DNA of 64,000 bases from Sorangium aterium (GTDB lineage: Bacteria; Myxococcota_A; Polyangia; Polyangiales; Polyangiaceae). Shown piece after piece: positions 1 through 8,254 of this stretch. Location: the NCBI RefSeq assembly GCF_028368935.1, contig NZ_JAQNDK010000006.1:789501-853500 (forward strand), in the 5' to 3' direction. The first letter of the stretch is position 1, and the number at the start of each line of letters is the position of its first letter. A model generated the notes under the pieces. The model searched no databases. It saw only the letters and a program-made list of their open reading frames with translations, and had not been told where the DNA came from. The position numbers and the translations under genes were made by a program.

Positions 1-280
1 CCTCGCTCTCGATCCGAAACGTAGTCCAGGCCGAGGTGACGTCCGTGGTTGCGAGCAGCCAGCTGTTCAGGCGAACGCCCGCCGCCACCTGCGCCGCGAC
101 ATGAATCGTATTCAGCGCCCGGTCCTGCGGCGAGGCCGTGAAGATACCGTACAGCGCAATATGGCCGCGGCCGCCAGATCGCACCGGAATGTCCCCCGTC
201 GTCTGTGCCCAGCTCGGCGCCGCCCCCGCCAACGCAACCACGGTGACCGTGAGCCCGAGCCCGAACGCCCGCCTCCTCAC
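1..280 (-). CDS. Secreted protein of unknown function, N-terminal part only
   Basis: Not recognised. A GTG at 280-278 opens a frame that is still open at the window edge (93 residues visible). The product starts MRRRAFGLGLTVTVV and has a basic n-region, a hydrophobic core and an Ala-X-Ala-like cleavage site (SWAQ) near residue 27, so it is probably exported by Sec without a lipid anchor. The mature part (IPVRSGGRGHIALYGIF and onward) fits no family I can name. The start overlaps the stop of the upstream NHL-repeat gene as GTGA, which makes it the third gene of a translationally coupled operon. The open frame, signal peptide and overlap are seen; the expression coupling is inferred. Confidence 0.7.
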   Translation of the reverse strand, partial: MRRRAFGLGLTVTVVALAGAAPSWAQTTGDIPVRSGGRGHIALYGIFTASPQDRALNTIHVAAQVAAGVRLNSWLLATTDVTSAWTTFRIESE

Positions 281-876
281 TTCGTCCTCCGGAATTTCTG
301 CACGCCGCGACCCCTCAGGCTGGTGACGTAGACGCTGCCGTCGTGCCCCACGGCGATCCCGTGCCCCCAATCGATCTCCCCGGGACCGTCCCCCGATGTG
401 CTCCACCGGTCCACAATCTTCCCGTCGAGGCTCATCCGCAGCACATGCCCTCGGGGCCGCTCTGGATCCTGATCGCCTCCGTCTACGACGTAGACGTGCC
501 GATCGGGTCCGAAGGCGATCGCCCACGGTCGCCCCAGCGCGGCGCTCTTCCACTGCGCCAGATAGTCGCCGTTCGCGCTGAAGACCTGAACACGCGCGTT
601 CTCCCGGTCTGCCACGTAGACGCGCCCCTCGTCGTCGGTGACGATGCCGTGAGGCGTGTCGAGTTGTCCCCGCCCGAAGCCCTTCTCGCCCCACTCCATG
701 ACGAACTCGCCGTCCTTGGAGAAGCGCGCGATCCGCGCATGGTTGTAGCCGTCCGCCACATAGACGTCGCCGTCCAGGCCGAAGGCCACGTTGGTGGGCC
801 GGTCGAACTGCTCCGGGCTCGCCGCGCACCCGATGCCTGCGAGCAATACGAGGATCCACACACCGATGCCCTTCAT
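277..876 (-). CDS. NHL-repeat lipoprotein, four blades (C-terminal half of a six-bladed propeller)
   Basis: The 199-residue product begins MKGIGVWILVLLAGIGC, a lipoprotein signal with the lipobox AGIGC, followed by four NHL blades of the type PTNVAFGLDGDVYVADGY, PHGIVTDDEGRVYVADREN, PWAIAFGPDRHVYVVDGG and GHGIAVGHDGSVYV. Families of secreted six-bladed NHL proteins related to the peptidyl-alpha-hydroxyglycine lyase domain carry these blades C-terminal to two further blades in one chain. Here the two missing blades are in the preceding gene. The frame is open to 1017, but the lipobox, and the ATG overlapping the upstream stop as ATGA, fix the start at 876. Role: probably a ligand-binding or scaffold propeller at a membrane surface; no catalytic residues can be assigned. 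Confidence 0.82.
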   Translation of the reverse strand: MKGIGVWILVLLAGIGCAASPEQFDRPTNVAFGLDGDVYVADGYNHARIARFSKDGEFVMEWGEKGFGRGQLDTPHGIVTDDEGRVYVADRENARVQVFSANGDYLAQWKSAALGRPWAIAFGPDRHVYVVDGGDQDPERPRGHVLRMSLDGKIVDRWSTSGDGPGEIDWGHGIAVGHDGSVYVTSLRGRGVQKFRRTK

Positions 877-1346
877 GGCGCCTCGCCGAGGGTCATGACC
901 ACATCCCCCTCCGCCGTCAGCTTGAACACCCGGTTCTGCTCGGAGTCCGTCACCCAGACGAAGTCGTTGCGATCCACCTCGATCCCGTGCGGATAGAAGA
1001 ACAGCCCCTCTCCCCACGCGTCGAGCAGCTCGCCCGTCTCTGGATCGAAGACCAAGATCGTGGGTTCGCTGATCGGCGCGTCGTTCCCTGACGTGCGCCC
1101 GGCCGCATGGCTCACCAGCACGCGCCCCCGCGCGTCGACCGCCACGTCAAGCGCCGGGCCGAACACCATCCCGTCAGGGACACGCGGCCACCCGTCCGCC
1201 ACCGCGTACGGCGGCGCTACAGGCGCGTCGTCCGCCGCCGGCGGTCGCGATGTGCACGCCCCCGCGAGCGTCAACCCTACCAGCCAGCGGCGGCCCCCGC
1301 GCTGCGCACAGGAGACCGACGTTGCGTTGCGAAGCAGCCATCCCAT
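873..1346 (-). CDS. NHL-repeat lipoprotein, two blades (N-terminal half of a six-bladed propeller)
   Basis: A 157-residue product. A TTG at 1361 is in frame, but the ATG at 1346 gives a compact lipoprotein signal (MGWLLRNATSV... LTLAGAC) and leaves the operator at 1355-1367 outside the gene. After the lipobox come blades DVAVDARGRVLVSHAAG and PHGIEVDRNDFVWVTDSE, ending in the typical FKLTAEGDVVMTLG strand. In homologous single-chain proteins this strand runs straight into the blade that opens the next gene, so the pair looks like a gene fission with a new lipoprotein signal at the break. It is the first gene of a minus-strand operon divergent from a TetR regulator. Confidence 0.78.
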   Translation of the reverse strand: MGWLLRNATSVSCAQRGGRRWLVGLTLAGACTSRPPAADDAPVAPPYAVADGWPRVPDGMVFGPALDVAVDARGRVLVSHAAGRTSGNDAPISEPTILVFDPETGELLDAWGEGLFFYPHGIEVDRNDFVWVTDSEQNRVFKLTAEGDVVMTLGEAP

Positions 1347-1352
1347 GACCAA

Positions 1353-1369
1353 GTATAACAATGTTATCC
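1353..1369. promoter_or_regulatory. Palindromic operator between the NHL operon and the TetR gene
   Basis: The perfect dyad ATAACA-A-TGTTAT lies at 1355-1367, and a G/C pair at 1353/1369 extends it. It sits 9 bp upstream of the NHL operon start and 37 bp upstream of the regulator start. It is strikingly A+T-rich in a G+C-rich setting. Dyads of this size between a TetR-family gene and a divergent operon are normally the operator for that repressor; the assignment is inferred from position and symmetry. Confidence 0.75.
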
Positions 1370-1405
1370 TGATGGCGTCAACGGGCGAGGCGCGGACGTG
1401 GCAAG

Positions 1406-2200
1406 ATGGTGGGCATGGGTGTGATGAATGCCGATGAACCGGTGGAGCGCGTGTTCACGGCGCTCTGTGAGGGACGGTTGACGCGCGACGATCTGACGGC
1501 CCGCAAGATCGCCGCGTTCCTGGGCCAGACGACGATGGTGCTGTATCACCACTTCGGCTCGCTCGACGGATTCCTCATCCGCGTCGATGGCCTCGGGTGG
1601 CGGCGGCTCGCCGAGCGCCTCGACGCGCGGGCGCGCGGCGGCGCCGACGCGCGGTCGCTCGCCGTCGGTTACGTCGAGTTCGCGCTGTGCCATCCGGACC
1701 TGTACTGGCTGATGGCCGAGCGCCGCTTCGACCGCGCCCGCCTGCGCGAGCAGGGGCGCCTGCGGCTCGCGCGCCCTCTTTGGAGCTCATTCGTCGAGCT
1801 CTTGCGCCATCATGGCAGCAGGCGGCCGGAGGAGGATACCCACGTGCTCTTCGCGGGCCTCCATGGCATCGCGATGCTCGCACTGAGCGGGCGCTCCAAC
1901 CTGGGTGAGGTTTCTTCCAAGATTCCTTCCAGCCCGGGTAGGGCCCCCCCTGGAGGCCCGGGTGGGACCCCATTCAACCCGGGTGAGGAACCGAACCTGG
2001 GTGAGGGGACCGCCACGGGTGAGGAACCGAACTTGGGTGAGGGGTCCACCGCCAACCCGGGTGAGGGCCTCGCCGCAGATTCGGAGGTGGCCTTCGCCGC
2101 GGCACGCCGTCTCGCGGACCTCGTCCTCCCCGTCCGTCCACCCGAGCCGACCGCCTCCCAGGCGGGCCACGACCGCGGCGGCCCAGGGCGCCGCGCCTGA
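1406..2200 (+). CDS. TetR-family transcriptional regulator with an in-frame repeat insertion
   Basis: A 264-residue one-component regulator. Residues about 20-50 form the TetR helix-turn-helix (LTARKIAAFLGQTTMVLYHHFGS), followed by a helical ligand/dimer domain. Around residue 165 (after LHGIAMLALSGR) the domain is interrupted by about 55 residues of repeats such as NPGEEP/NLGEGT, and then the C-terminal helix resumes (EVAFAAARRLADLV). Without the insertion the length would be normal for TetR. It is divergent from the NHL operon and probably represses it through the palindrome at 1355-1367. ATGs at 1406, 1415 and 1424 are all possible starts. Whether the repeat is tolerated as a surface loop or disturbs the fold cannot be told from sequence. 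Confidence 0.8.
   Translation: MVGMGVMNADEPVERVFTALCEGRLTRDDLTARKIAAFLGQTTMVLYHHFGSLDGFLIRVDGLGWRRLAERLDARARGGADARSLAVGYVEFALCHPDLYWLMAERRFDRARLREQGRLRLARPLWSSFVELLRHHGSRRPEEDTHVLFAGLHGIAMLALSGRSNLGEVSSKIPSSPGRAPPGGPGGTPFNPGEEPNLGEGTATGEEPNLGEGSTANPGEGLAADSEVAFAAARRLADLVLPVRPPEPTASQAGHDRGGPGRRA
1898..2066 (+). repeat. Degenerate 18-bp repeats inside the TetR gene
   Basis: Copies of AACCYGGGTGAGG begin at about 1898, 1976, 1994, 2012, 2030 and 2054. The central ones are spaced 18 bp, or six codons, so the reading frame is kept (Asn-Pro/Leu-Gly-Glu hexamers). The copies at 1994 and 2030 share nearly the same 18-bp context. Confidence 0.8.
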
Positions 2201-2486
2201 GCCGTCCGCCCAGGCGCGTTCAGGCGCCAGAGCGCTCGCAGGACGCTCCGCGCGCGACGCACCGGCTCCTGGCGCACGGCTCGCCGGCGAGGAAGAAAGG
2301 GAAAGCGCGTCGGCGCGCGCCTTCGCGCCGGGCGCATACCTCGCGTGGCGCGGGGCTTGCGCTGGAATTGTGCGAGACCGAGACCGACCCCAGCACATCG
2401 CGCCCGTTCGCCGGCCAGGCCGCGCAATGTCGGGGAAATCGGCACGTCCTGCGAGCTCGCGGCATCTATCTGGGTTCGGAGGTGTT

Positions 2487-5400
2487 ATGCGCGCGCGACG
2501 CACGGTCGCTTGGTTGCTCAGCGGGGGGCTCCTCACTGCCGGCGCCGGTTGTGGCAGCGACGAACCGGAGGCGCTCGGCTCGGCGCGGCTCGCGGCCGTC
2601 GCGAGCGCCGACCGCACCGTGCACGCGCCCGATGCGCTCGGCGCCCAGCACCAGGCCGCGATCGCCGCCAACGCGGACGCGAGCATCCTCGTCGCGACCT
2701 ACACCGATCCGCGCGGCGCCCTCGCAGATCCGATCAGCCTGTCCGGCGTCGCGCGCTCCGCCGACGGCGGCAGATCGTTCGCCGAGGTCCTCGGCCCGAA
2801 CGGCGTGGGCGCGCTGCCCTCGGCCGCCGGCGGGCGGGTGCTCGGCGCCCCCCGCGTCGTCCACGATCCGACCCGCGACGTGTTCGTCAGCTCCTCCACC
2901 TACGTCCGGCCCACCGACGGCCTCCAGGGCCTCTGCATCCATGGCTCGACCCCCGGCAGCACGGCCGGCTCCTCGTGGTCCGCACCGGTCGAGGTGGCTC
3001 CCGCGTTCGTCGCGGGGGAGAGCGCCGAGCAGGCCTCCATCGACGTCAACGCGGCGACCGGGCGCCTCTCCGTCACCTGGGTTCAGCGCGGCGGAGCGTC
3101 TCCGAGGATCCTCTACAGCCACTCCGACGATCTCGGCCACACCTGGTCGCCCGCGGCCACGATCGCCCAGGCGCCTGCAGGCGGCGATCTGGACGGGCCG
3201 AGCGCGCGCATCCTCCCCGGGGCGACCGACCGGGACTCGGTCGTCTACGCCGTCTTTCGCGCCATCGAGCCGGGGACCTCGCTGCGCAACATCGGTTGCC
3301 GCCGGTCCATCGACGGAGGCGTCACCTGGGAGCCGCTCACCCTCCTCGACGAGGCCAGCTACCCCGCGGAAGACCAGATCCTCGGCGTCGACCAAGGAAG
3401 GAGCGCCCCGTCGATCGACGTCGACCAGGCCACGCGGCAGGTCTACGTCGTCTATCAGCGGAGCGGCGCCCGCGGGACAGGGGACATCGCGCTGCGCTCC
3501 TTCACCGAGCAGTGCACCGCGGGCCCCGCCGTCCTCCTCAACAGCAATCCAGGGCGCGATCGGGCCCAGTTCTTCCCCTTCGTGGCCGTCGACCGAACGA
3601 CCGGCACAGCGCACGTCGTCTACTACGACCAGGACGTCGAGAGCTCGGGCGACATGACCGAGATCGTCCACACCGCGTCGAGCGATCAAGGCGCCTCCTT
3701 CAGCCCCCCTGCGGCGATCTCGGACCACCCCTTTCACGCGGGCCACGGCAACGACGCCTCCCGGCAGAACCTCGGCGACCGCATCGGCGGCGTGGCGCTC
3801 GCCGGCGAGCTCTACAGCGTCTTCAGCATGACGGCCACCCCGCCGCGGTTCGACGAGGGGCAGCCGTCGTCGACATCCCTGATCGCGCCCAACGTCCACC
3901 TGGACGTCCTCGACGAGCTCGCGCGCGTCCCGCCGCTGCGCGCGGCCGGCACCCGGATCGCGGACACCGCGTGCGGCGCTCTCGCGAACGAGCGCATCGA
4001 TCCCGGGGAGCTCGTCGACGTCGGCGTCTACCTGGAGAACTACCTCGCCAACCCGATCTCCGGCAGGACGACCGTCTCGCGGATCACCGCCACGCTGTCG
4101 ACGGAGACGCCCTCCGTGACCATCGTGAGGGCGAGCGCGCTCTACCCCGATATCGAGCCCCTCCGCACCGTCGCGGGCGACGCGCCGTTCGTCCTCAAAA
4201 CGGCCCGGGACTTCGTTCCGGGAACGCCGATCGACCTGACGCTCACGGTGAGCTCGGCTCAGGGTACGGTCGAGCTGCCGATCCAGCTCGAGACGGGCTC
4301 GCCGGGCGCCGCGGAGGTACTCCTCCGCGAGGATTTCAACGCCGGGAGCGCGCCCGCGCTGCCCTCCGGGTGGCAGTCGGTGCGCGCCGGCGGGTCGGCC
4401 TCCGCCTCGCCGTGGACGGTCGCGCAGACGCTGACGCCCGGAAACAACGCGGCATTTCACGACGAGGAGGCGGCGACGTCGCTCGTCGCGCTGGTGTCGC
4501 CCGCCGTGACCATCCCGGAGAGCTCCGGGAACTCCTACGTCACGCTCGACTTCGATCTCACCTACGAGCTGGAGGACGATCCGCAAAAGCTCATCCAGGC
4601 GTTCGACGGCCTGACGCTGCACGTGGAGGATCTCACGGCTGGCGCCGCGCCCCGGGCGGTCCTCGCGGAGGCGTTCGCCGAGCGGATCATCACCGGAGGG
4701 AGCCACCACTTCCCCAAGCACCTTCCAGCCCGCGACGACCCGGACTACCTCGAGGACAACGCGGTATGGTCCGGCAGCTCCAGCGGGAGCAAGCACGTAT
4801 CGATCCGCTTCCCTGGCGCTGGGTTACGGGGGCGGACCGTGAGGCTCCGATTCGACTACACGCAGGACGACAGCCGGGTCTGCACGGATATCGGGCGCCC
4901 TGGGCCGTGCGGCGTCGCGGTCGATAACATCGCGCTCGCGGCGGTGCCGGTCGTGTCCGGCGCCTGCGGGGCGGACCTGGCCATCACCCAGGCGGCCGCG
5001 CCTGATCCTGTGTCGCCGGGCGCGCAGTTCACGGTGACGATCGACGTCGCCAACGAAGGGCCGGGCGACGCGAGCGACGTCGTGGTGTCGTCCGCGCTGC
5101 CCGCCGGGGCGAGCCTCGTCAGCGCCGCGGGGACCGGCTGGACGTGCGATCCGGCCGGCGAAGAGCTCGTGTGCCGGCGCGCCTCGCTCGCCGCACGGGA
5201 GAGCTCGTCGATCGCGGTCACCCTGGTCGCGCCCACGCTCGCGCCGCGCACGGTCAACGAGGAGATCGAGGGCACGGCGAAGGTGAGCTCCAGCGACTAC
5301 GATCCGGCGCCGGAGAACAACGAGAGCGGCGTGCGCGTCGACGTCTCCGTGCCGGCGCGCCTGATCTGCTATCTCACGGTCCTCGGCGAGCGCATCCCCC

Positions 5401-6641
5401 GCGAGGATCTCGCCTATACGGCGCTCATCAGCAACACGGGGGGGCGCGTGCAGCACGACAACGCAGGGTTCGAGTTCGTTGACGTGCTCCCGCCCGAGCT
5501 CCTGCTGGAAGGCGCGTTCGCGGACAGCGGCGCGGTCTCGGCCGATCCCACCACCAACACGGTGGGCTGGGACGGCGAGGTCGAGCCGGGGGAGTGGGTG
5601 GTGCTCACGATCGAAGCGATCCTCCTTCCCCTGACCGATGGACTCGTCGTCACGAACCAGGGCACGCTGTTCTTCGACGCGGACTCGGACGGCGTCAACG
5701 AGTCGAGCGCGATGACCGACGAGCCCCTGTTCGCCGGCGCGGCCGATCCGACGGTGCTCATGGTGAGGCCCGCCATCTGCGGCGATGGCGAGCTCGGGCT
5801 AGGCGAGGAGTGCGACGACGGCAACCTGCGCAACGGGGATTGCTGCTCGGATCTGTGCACCGCCGAGCCGCCGACCACGATCTGCCGCATCGCGACCTCG
5901 CTGTGCGATCCAGGGGAGTATTGCGACGGCGCAGGGAGCTGCCCCGCGGACGTGAGCCTGCCGGACGGCGCCAGCTGCGATGATTTCGATGTTTGTAATG
6001 GCAGCGATGTCTGCTTCCAGGGACTTTGTCTGAGCGACCTCCCGCTCGACTGCGATGACGGGGATCCGACGACCACCGACGAGTGCCATCCCTTCTTCGG
6101 CTGCCGGAACACGCCGAGCGGCGCCACGGTGGGAGGGGTCGGAGGCGGAGACGACGGAGGAACTGCAGTCGGCGCAGGCGGCGGCGACGCGGGCGGCAGC
6201 GGAGCGGGCGGCAGCGGAGCGGGCGGCAGCGGAGCAGGCGGCAGCGGCGCAGGCGGCAGCGGCGCAGGCGGCGGCGTCGCGGGCGGTAACGGCGCAGGCG
6301 GCAGCGGTGCGGGCGGCGGCGGCGACGCCGGAGGACCGGCCGAGGGCGCTGGAGGCAGGAGCGACGGCGCCGGCGGCGATTGCTCCACCGATGCCGGCGG
6401 GGCGGGCGGCGCTGGGGTCGGTGGTGGTCGAGATGCGGCGGGTGGGGGTGGGGAAGGGGGAGGAGGCCAATCCGACGGAGGAGCGCCCCCGGGCCCATGC
6501 TGCTGTTTGAGCATCAGCTGCGCGTATACCGCCATGGGCGGTGAGACCGGGCACGCGCCAGGAGCGGCCCGTGCGCTCGCGCTGTGCGGCGTCCTCGTGG
6601 CGCTCGGCAGCGCGCGCCGCGCTCGCCGCCGTCGCTGCTGA
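2487..6641 (+). CDS. Large surface lipoprotein: sialidase-like propeller, DUF11 repeats, Cys-rich repeats and anchoring tail
   Basis: A 1384-residue exported protein. The frame is open far upstream, but the lipoprotein signal MRARRTVAWLLSGGLLTAG-AGC fixes the start at 2487. Domains in order: about 50-460, Asp-box/sialidase-like propeller strands (RSADGGRSF, YSHSDDLGHTW, RSIDGGVTW, ASSDQGASF); about 480-820, beta-sandwich segments; about 830-1080, two DUF11-like domains (ADLAITQAAAPDPVSPGAQF and a second copy); about 1090-1210, Cys-rich repeats (CGDGELGLGEECDDGN); a Gly/Ser/Ala linker encoded by 15-bp repeats; then CCCLSISC, a hydrophobic helix and an Arg cluster (RRARRRRC). That tail resembles the Cys-helix-Arg layout of myxobacterial MYXO-CTERM sorting signals, although the Cys context differs. 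Sialidase chemistry is not supported because the Arg triad is not evident. Confidence 0.8.
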   Translation: MRARRTVAWLLSGGLLTAGAGCGSDEPEALGSARLAAVASADRTVHAPDALGAQHQAAIAANADASILVATYTDPRGALADPISLSGVARSADGGRSFAEVLGPNGVGALPSAAGGRVLGAPRVVHDPTRDVFVSSSTYVRPTDGLQGLCIHGSTPGSTAGSSWSAPVEVAPAFVAGESAEQASIDVNAATGRLSVTWVQRGGASPRILYSHSDDLGHTWSPAATIAQAPAGGDLDGPSARILPGATDRDSVVYAVFRAIEPGTSLRNIGCRRSIDGGVTWEPLTLLDEASYPAEDQILGVDQGRSAPSIDVDQATRQVYVVYQRSGARGTGDIALRSFTEQCTAGPAVLLNSNPGRDRAQFFPFVAVDRTTGTAHVVYYDQDVESSGDMTEIVHTASSDQGASFSPPAAISDHPFHAGHGNDASRQNLGDRIGGVALAGELYSVFSMTATPPRFDEGQPSSTSLIAPNVHLDVLDELARVPPLRAAGTRIADTACGALANERIDPGELVDVGVYLENYLANPISGRTTVSRITATLSTETPSVTIVRASALYPDIEPLRTVAGDAPFVLKTARDFVPGTPIDLTLTVSSAQGTVELPIQLETGSPGAAEVLLREDFNAGSAPALPSGWQSVRAGGSASASPWTVAQTLTPGNNAAFHDEEAATSLVALVSPAVTIPESSGNSYVTLDFDLTYELEDDPQKLIQAFDGLTLHVEDLTAGAAPRAVLAEAFAERIITGGSHHFPKHLPARDDPDYLEDNAVWSGSSSGSKHVSIRFPGAGLRGRTVRLRFDYTQDDSRVCTDIGRPGPCGVAVDNIALAAVPVVSGACGADLAITQAAAPDPVSPGAQFTVTIDVANEGPGDASDVVVSSALPAGASLVSAAGTGWTCDPAGEELVCRRASLAARESSSIAVTLVAPTLAPRTVNEEIEGTAKVSSSDYDPAPENNESGVRVDVSVPARLICYLTVLGERIPREDLAYTALISNTGGRVQHDNAGFEFVDVLPPELLLEGAFADSGAVSADPTTNTVGWDGEVEPGEWVVLTIEAILLPLTDGLVVTNQGTLFFDADSDGVNESSAMTDEPLFAGAADPTVLMVRPAICGDGELGLGEECDDGNLRNGDCCSDLCTAEPPTTICRIATSLCDPGEYCDGAGSCPADVSLPDGASCDDFDVCNGSDVCFQGLCLSDLPLDCDDGDPTTTDECHPFFGCRNTPSGATVGGVGGGDDGGTAVGAGGGDAGGSGAGGSGAGGSGAGGSGAGGSGAGGGVAGGNGAGGSGAGGGGDAGGPAEGAGGRSDGAGGDCSTDAGGAGGAGVGGGRDAAGGGGEGGGGQSDGGAPPGPCCCLSISCAYTAMGGETGHAPGAARALALCGVLVALGSARRARRRRC
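6190..6321 (+). repeat. 15-bp tandem repeats encoding a GGSGA linker
   Basis: Repeats close to GCGGGCGGCAGCGGA encode Gly-Gly-Ser-Gly-Ala units between the Cys-rich domain and the C-terminal tail of the large lipoprotein. This is a flexible stalk, and its length could vary by slippage. Confidence 0.8.
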
Positions 6642-6665
6642 CGGCGGCGCCCGCGCGCCCCGCGA

Positions 6666-8027
6666 TCACCTGTAGACGAAGACCCCCTTCAGGTCCTCGG
6701 TCTGCGAGATGGGCGTGCCGTCCTTCTTCGAGGTGGTCCTGAACTGGTAGATCATCCCGGGGATCAGCCCGGGACCGTCGTACTCGACAGAGACGCTCTC
6801 GCTCCCCGTCACCCTGGGCACCTCCAGGTTCTCCCAGATCTTCGCGCCGAGCGCGTCGAACAACCGCACCTCGTAGAGATCTTCGCTGGAGTCGTCCTCG
6901 AAGACGAACGTGGGTGTCCCGCTGACCTCCTCCAGCGCGCTCGCGCCGGGCGAGACCACGCCGATCGCGCCCGTCACCTTGAACGACTCCTGGACCATCA
7001 GGTCCTGGCCAGAGACCGTGATGCGCACGATCTCGGTCCCGCCGATCGACGTGTCAGGATCTCGCACGAGCGCATCGTCCTCGAACGCGGCGAGGACCAC
7101 GTAATCGCCGTCGGGGACCCCGGCGATAGAGAACTCGCCGGTGACGTCGCCTTGCCGTAGCCCTCGCGGGGTCTCGCCGCGCGCGGTCGCCTCGTCAAAG
7201 GTATCGGCCACGACGAGGATGACCGAGGTCGCGCTCCCGCCTGGAGCATTCACGATCTCGACCTTGCCGCTCACCACCGCCGTGGCGTCTCCGGTCGCGT
7301 GAAGATCCACGCCCGTCGTCTCCTTGCCGGCGCTGACGGTCGCGCTCGCCGTGTCGAGCGCGAGGCCAGCGGCATAACCGTTCACCGTCACGTCGCCCGC
7401 AGCCACGTTGTAGATGGTGTAGCTGCCGTCGAGATCGGCCGCGCCGGTGGCGCCGCCCGCGACGAGCAGCGTCCCGCCGGGCTGGTCGGCGTGGACGACC
7501 CCGGAGATGGAACCGAGCCCCTCGCTGTCCGAGAGCGGCAACAGCGAGATCTCCGTCGCCGCCGACTCGATCGCGAGCGGTTTGCCCGCTGCGGTGGAGA
7601 GGTCGATGGGCAGCGCGACCCGCGGTGCCTTCGGGAACGTCTCGTAAGCCTGCGCGTCGGCGCGCAGCGTGATGTTGGCCTCGACCGGAGCGCCGCTCAG
7701 ATCGCGCCGCGCGGGCACGACGAGCTCATAGGTCCCGTCGGCTCCGGTGACCGCCACCCGGGAGATCACCGCGTCGCTCGGGTCCCGGGCGAGCACGCGC
7801 GCGCCCGCGACGGCCTTGTCGTCGAGCGAGTCGTAGACGCGCCCCCTCAGGGTCACCGGCTCGAAGCAAGCGGGCTGGGCGCCCTCCACCTCCTCGCACA
7901 CCTGCGGCGCGGCGCACCCTGTCTGTTCGGCCACCGAGCAGCTCTGCGGCTGACCCTCGTCGTCGCCGCCGCACCCCATCCCCATCAAGGCGCACAGCAA
8001 TCCAACAGATATCGAGCGCATCACCAT
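6666..8027 (-). CDS. Carboxypeptidase-regulatory-like (beta-sandwich) lipoprotein
   Basis: A 453-residue lipoprotein. The ATG at 8027 (MVMRSISVGLLCALMGMGC) follows the ribosome-binding site AAAGGAG by 8 bases; an upstream in-frame TTG includes that site and is rejected. After the lipobox there is a short Cys-rich stretch (CAAPQVCEEVEGAQPACFEP), then three or four transthyretin-like carboxypeptidase-regulatory repeats: VTLRGRVYDSLDDKAVAGARV, GSISGVVHADQPGG, VVSGKVEIVN and a last beta domain ending VYR. Such domains are adhesive or structural and have no catalytic centre. It converges on the preceding plus-strand lipoprotein gene with only 24 bp between stops. Its partner is unknown. Confidence 0.8.
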   Translation of the reverse strand: MVMRSISVGLLCALMGMGCGGDDEGQPQSCSVAEQTGCAAPQVCEEVEGAQPACFEPVTLRGRVYDSLDDKAVAGARVLARDPSDAVISRVAVTGADGTYELVVPARRDLSGAPVEANITLRADAQAYETFPKAPRVALPIDLSTAAGKPLAIESAATEISLLPLSDSEGLGSISGVVHADQPGGTLLVAGGATGAADLDGSYTIYNVAAGDVTVNGYAAGLALDTASATVSAGKETTGVDLHATGDATAVVSGKVEIVNAPGGSATSVILVVADTFDEATARGETPRGLRQGDVTGEFSIAGVPDGDYVVLAAFEDDALVRDPDTSIGGTEIVRITVSGQDLMVQESFKVTGAIGVVSPGASALEEVSGTPTFVFEDDSSEDLYEVRLFDALGAKIWENLEVPRVTGSESVSVEYDGPGLIPGMIYQFRTTSKKDGTPISQTEDLKGVFVYR

Positions 8028-8254
8028 CGACTCGTCTCCTTTCAAATCTGTCTTGTCGCCGCAGGCAGAGCTCCTCGGCCCGTGAGCGGCCAGCGCCGCG
8101 GCCTGCGATCTCGTCGCCGCTTCAAGCAGGGGCAGTGAATCACGCAGGCGCAGCGGGCGCCGAGCAGGGCGAATACCAACCCCCCGGTTCTTCTATGTCT
8201 TTCGTGGTTCTATCCCTGTCCTCCAATCCAGGGAGAACCCGGGCCGGCGCTGGG

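Noticed and set aside
1905-2486. 194-codon N-terminal extension of the large surface lipoprotein
   Set aside because: It runs antisense-like through the TetR repeats and hides a perfect lipoprotein signal starting at 2487.
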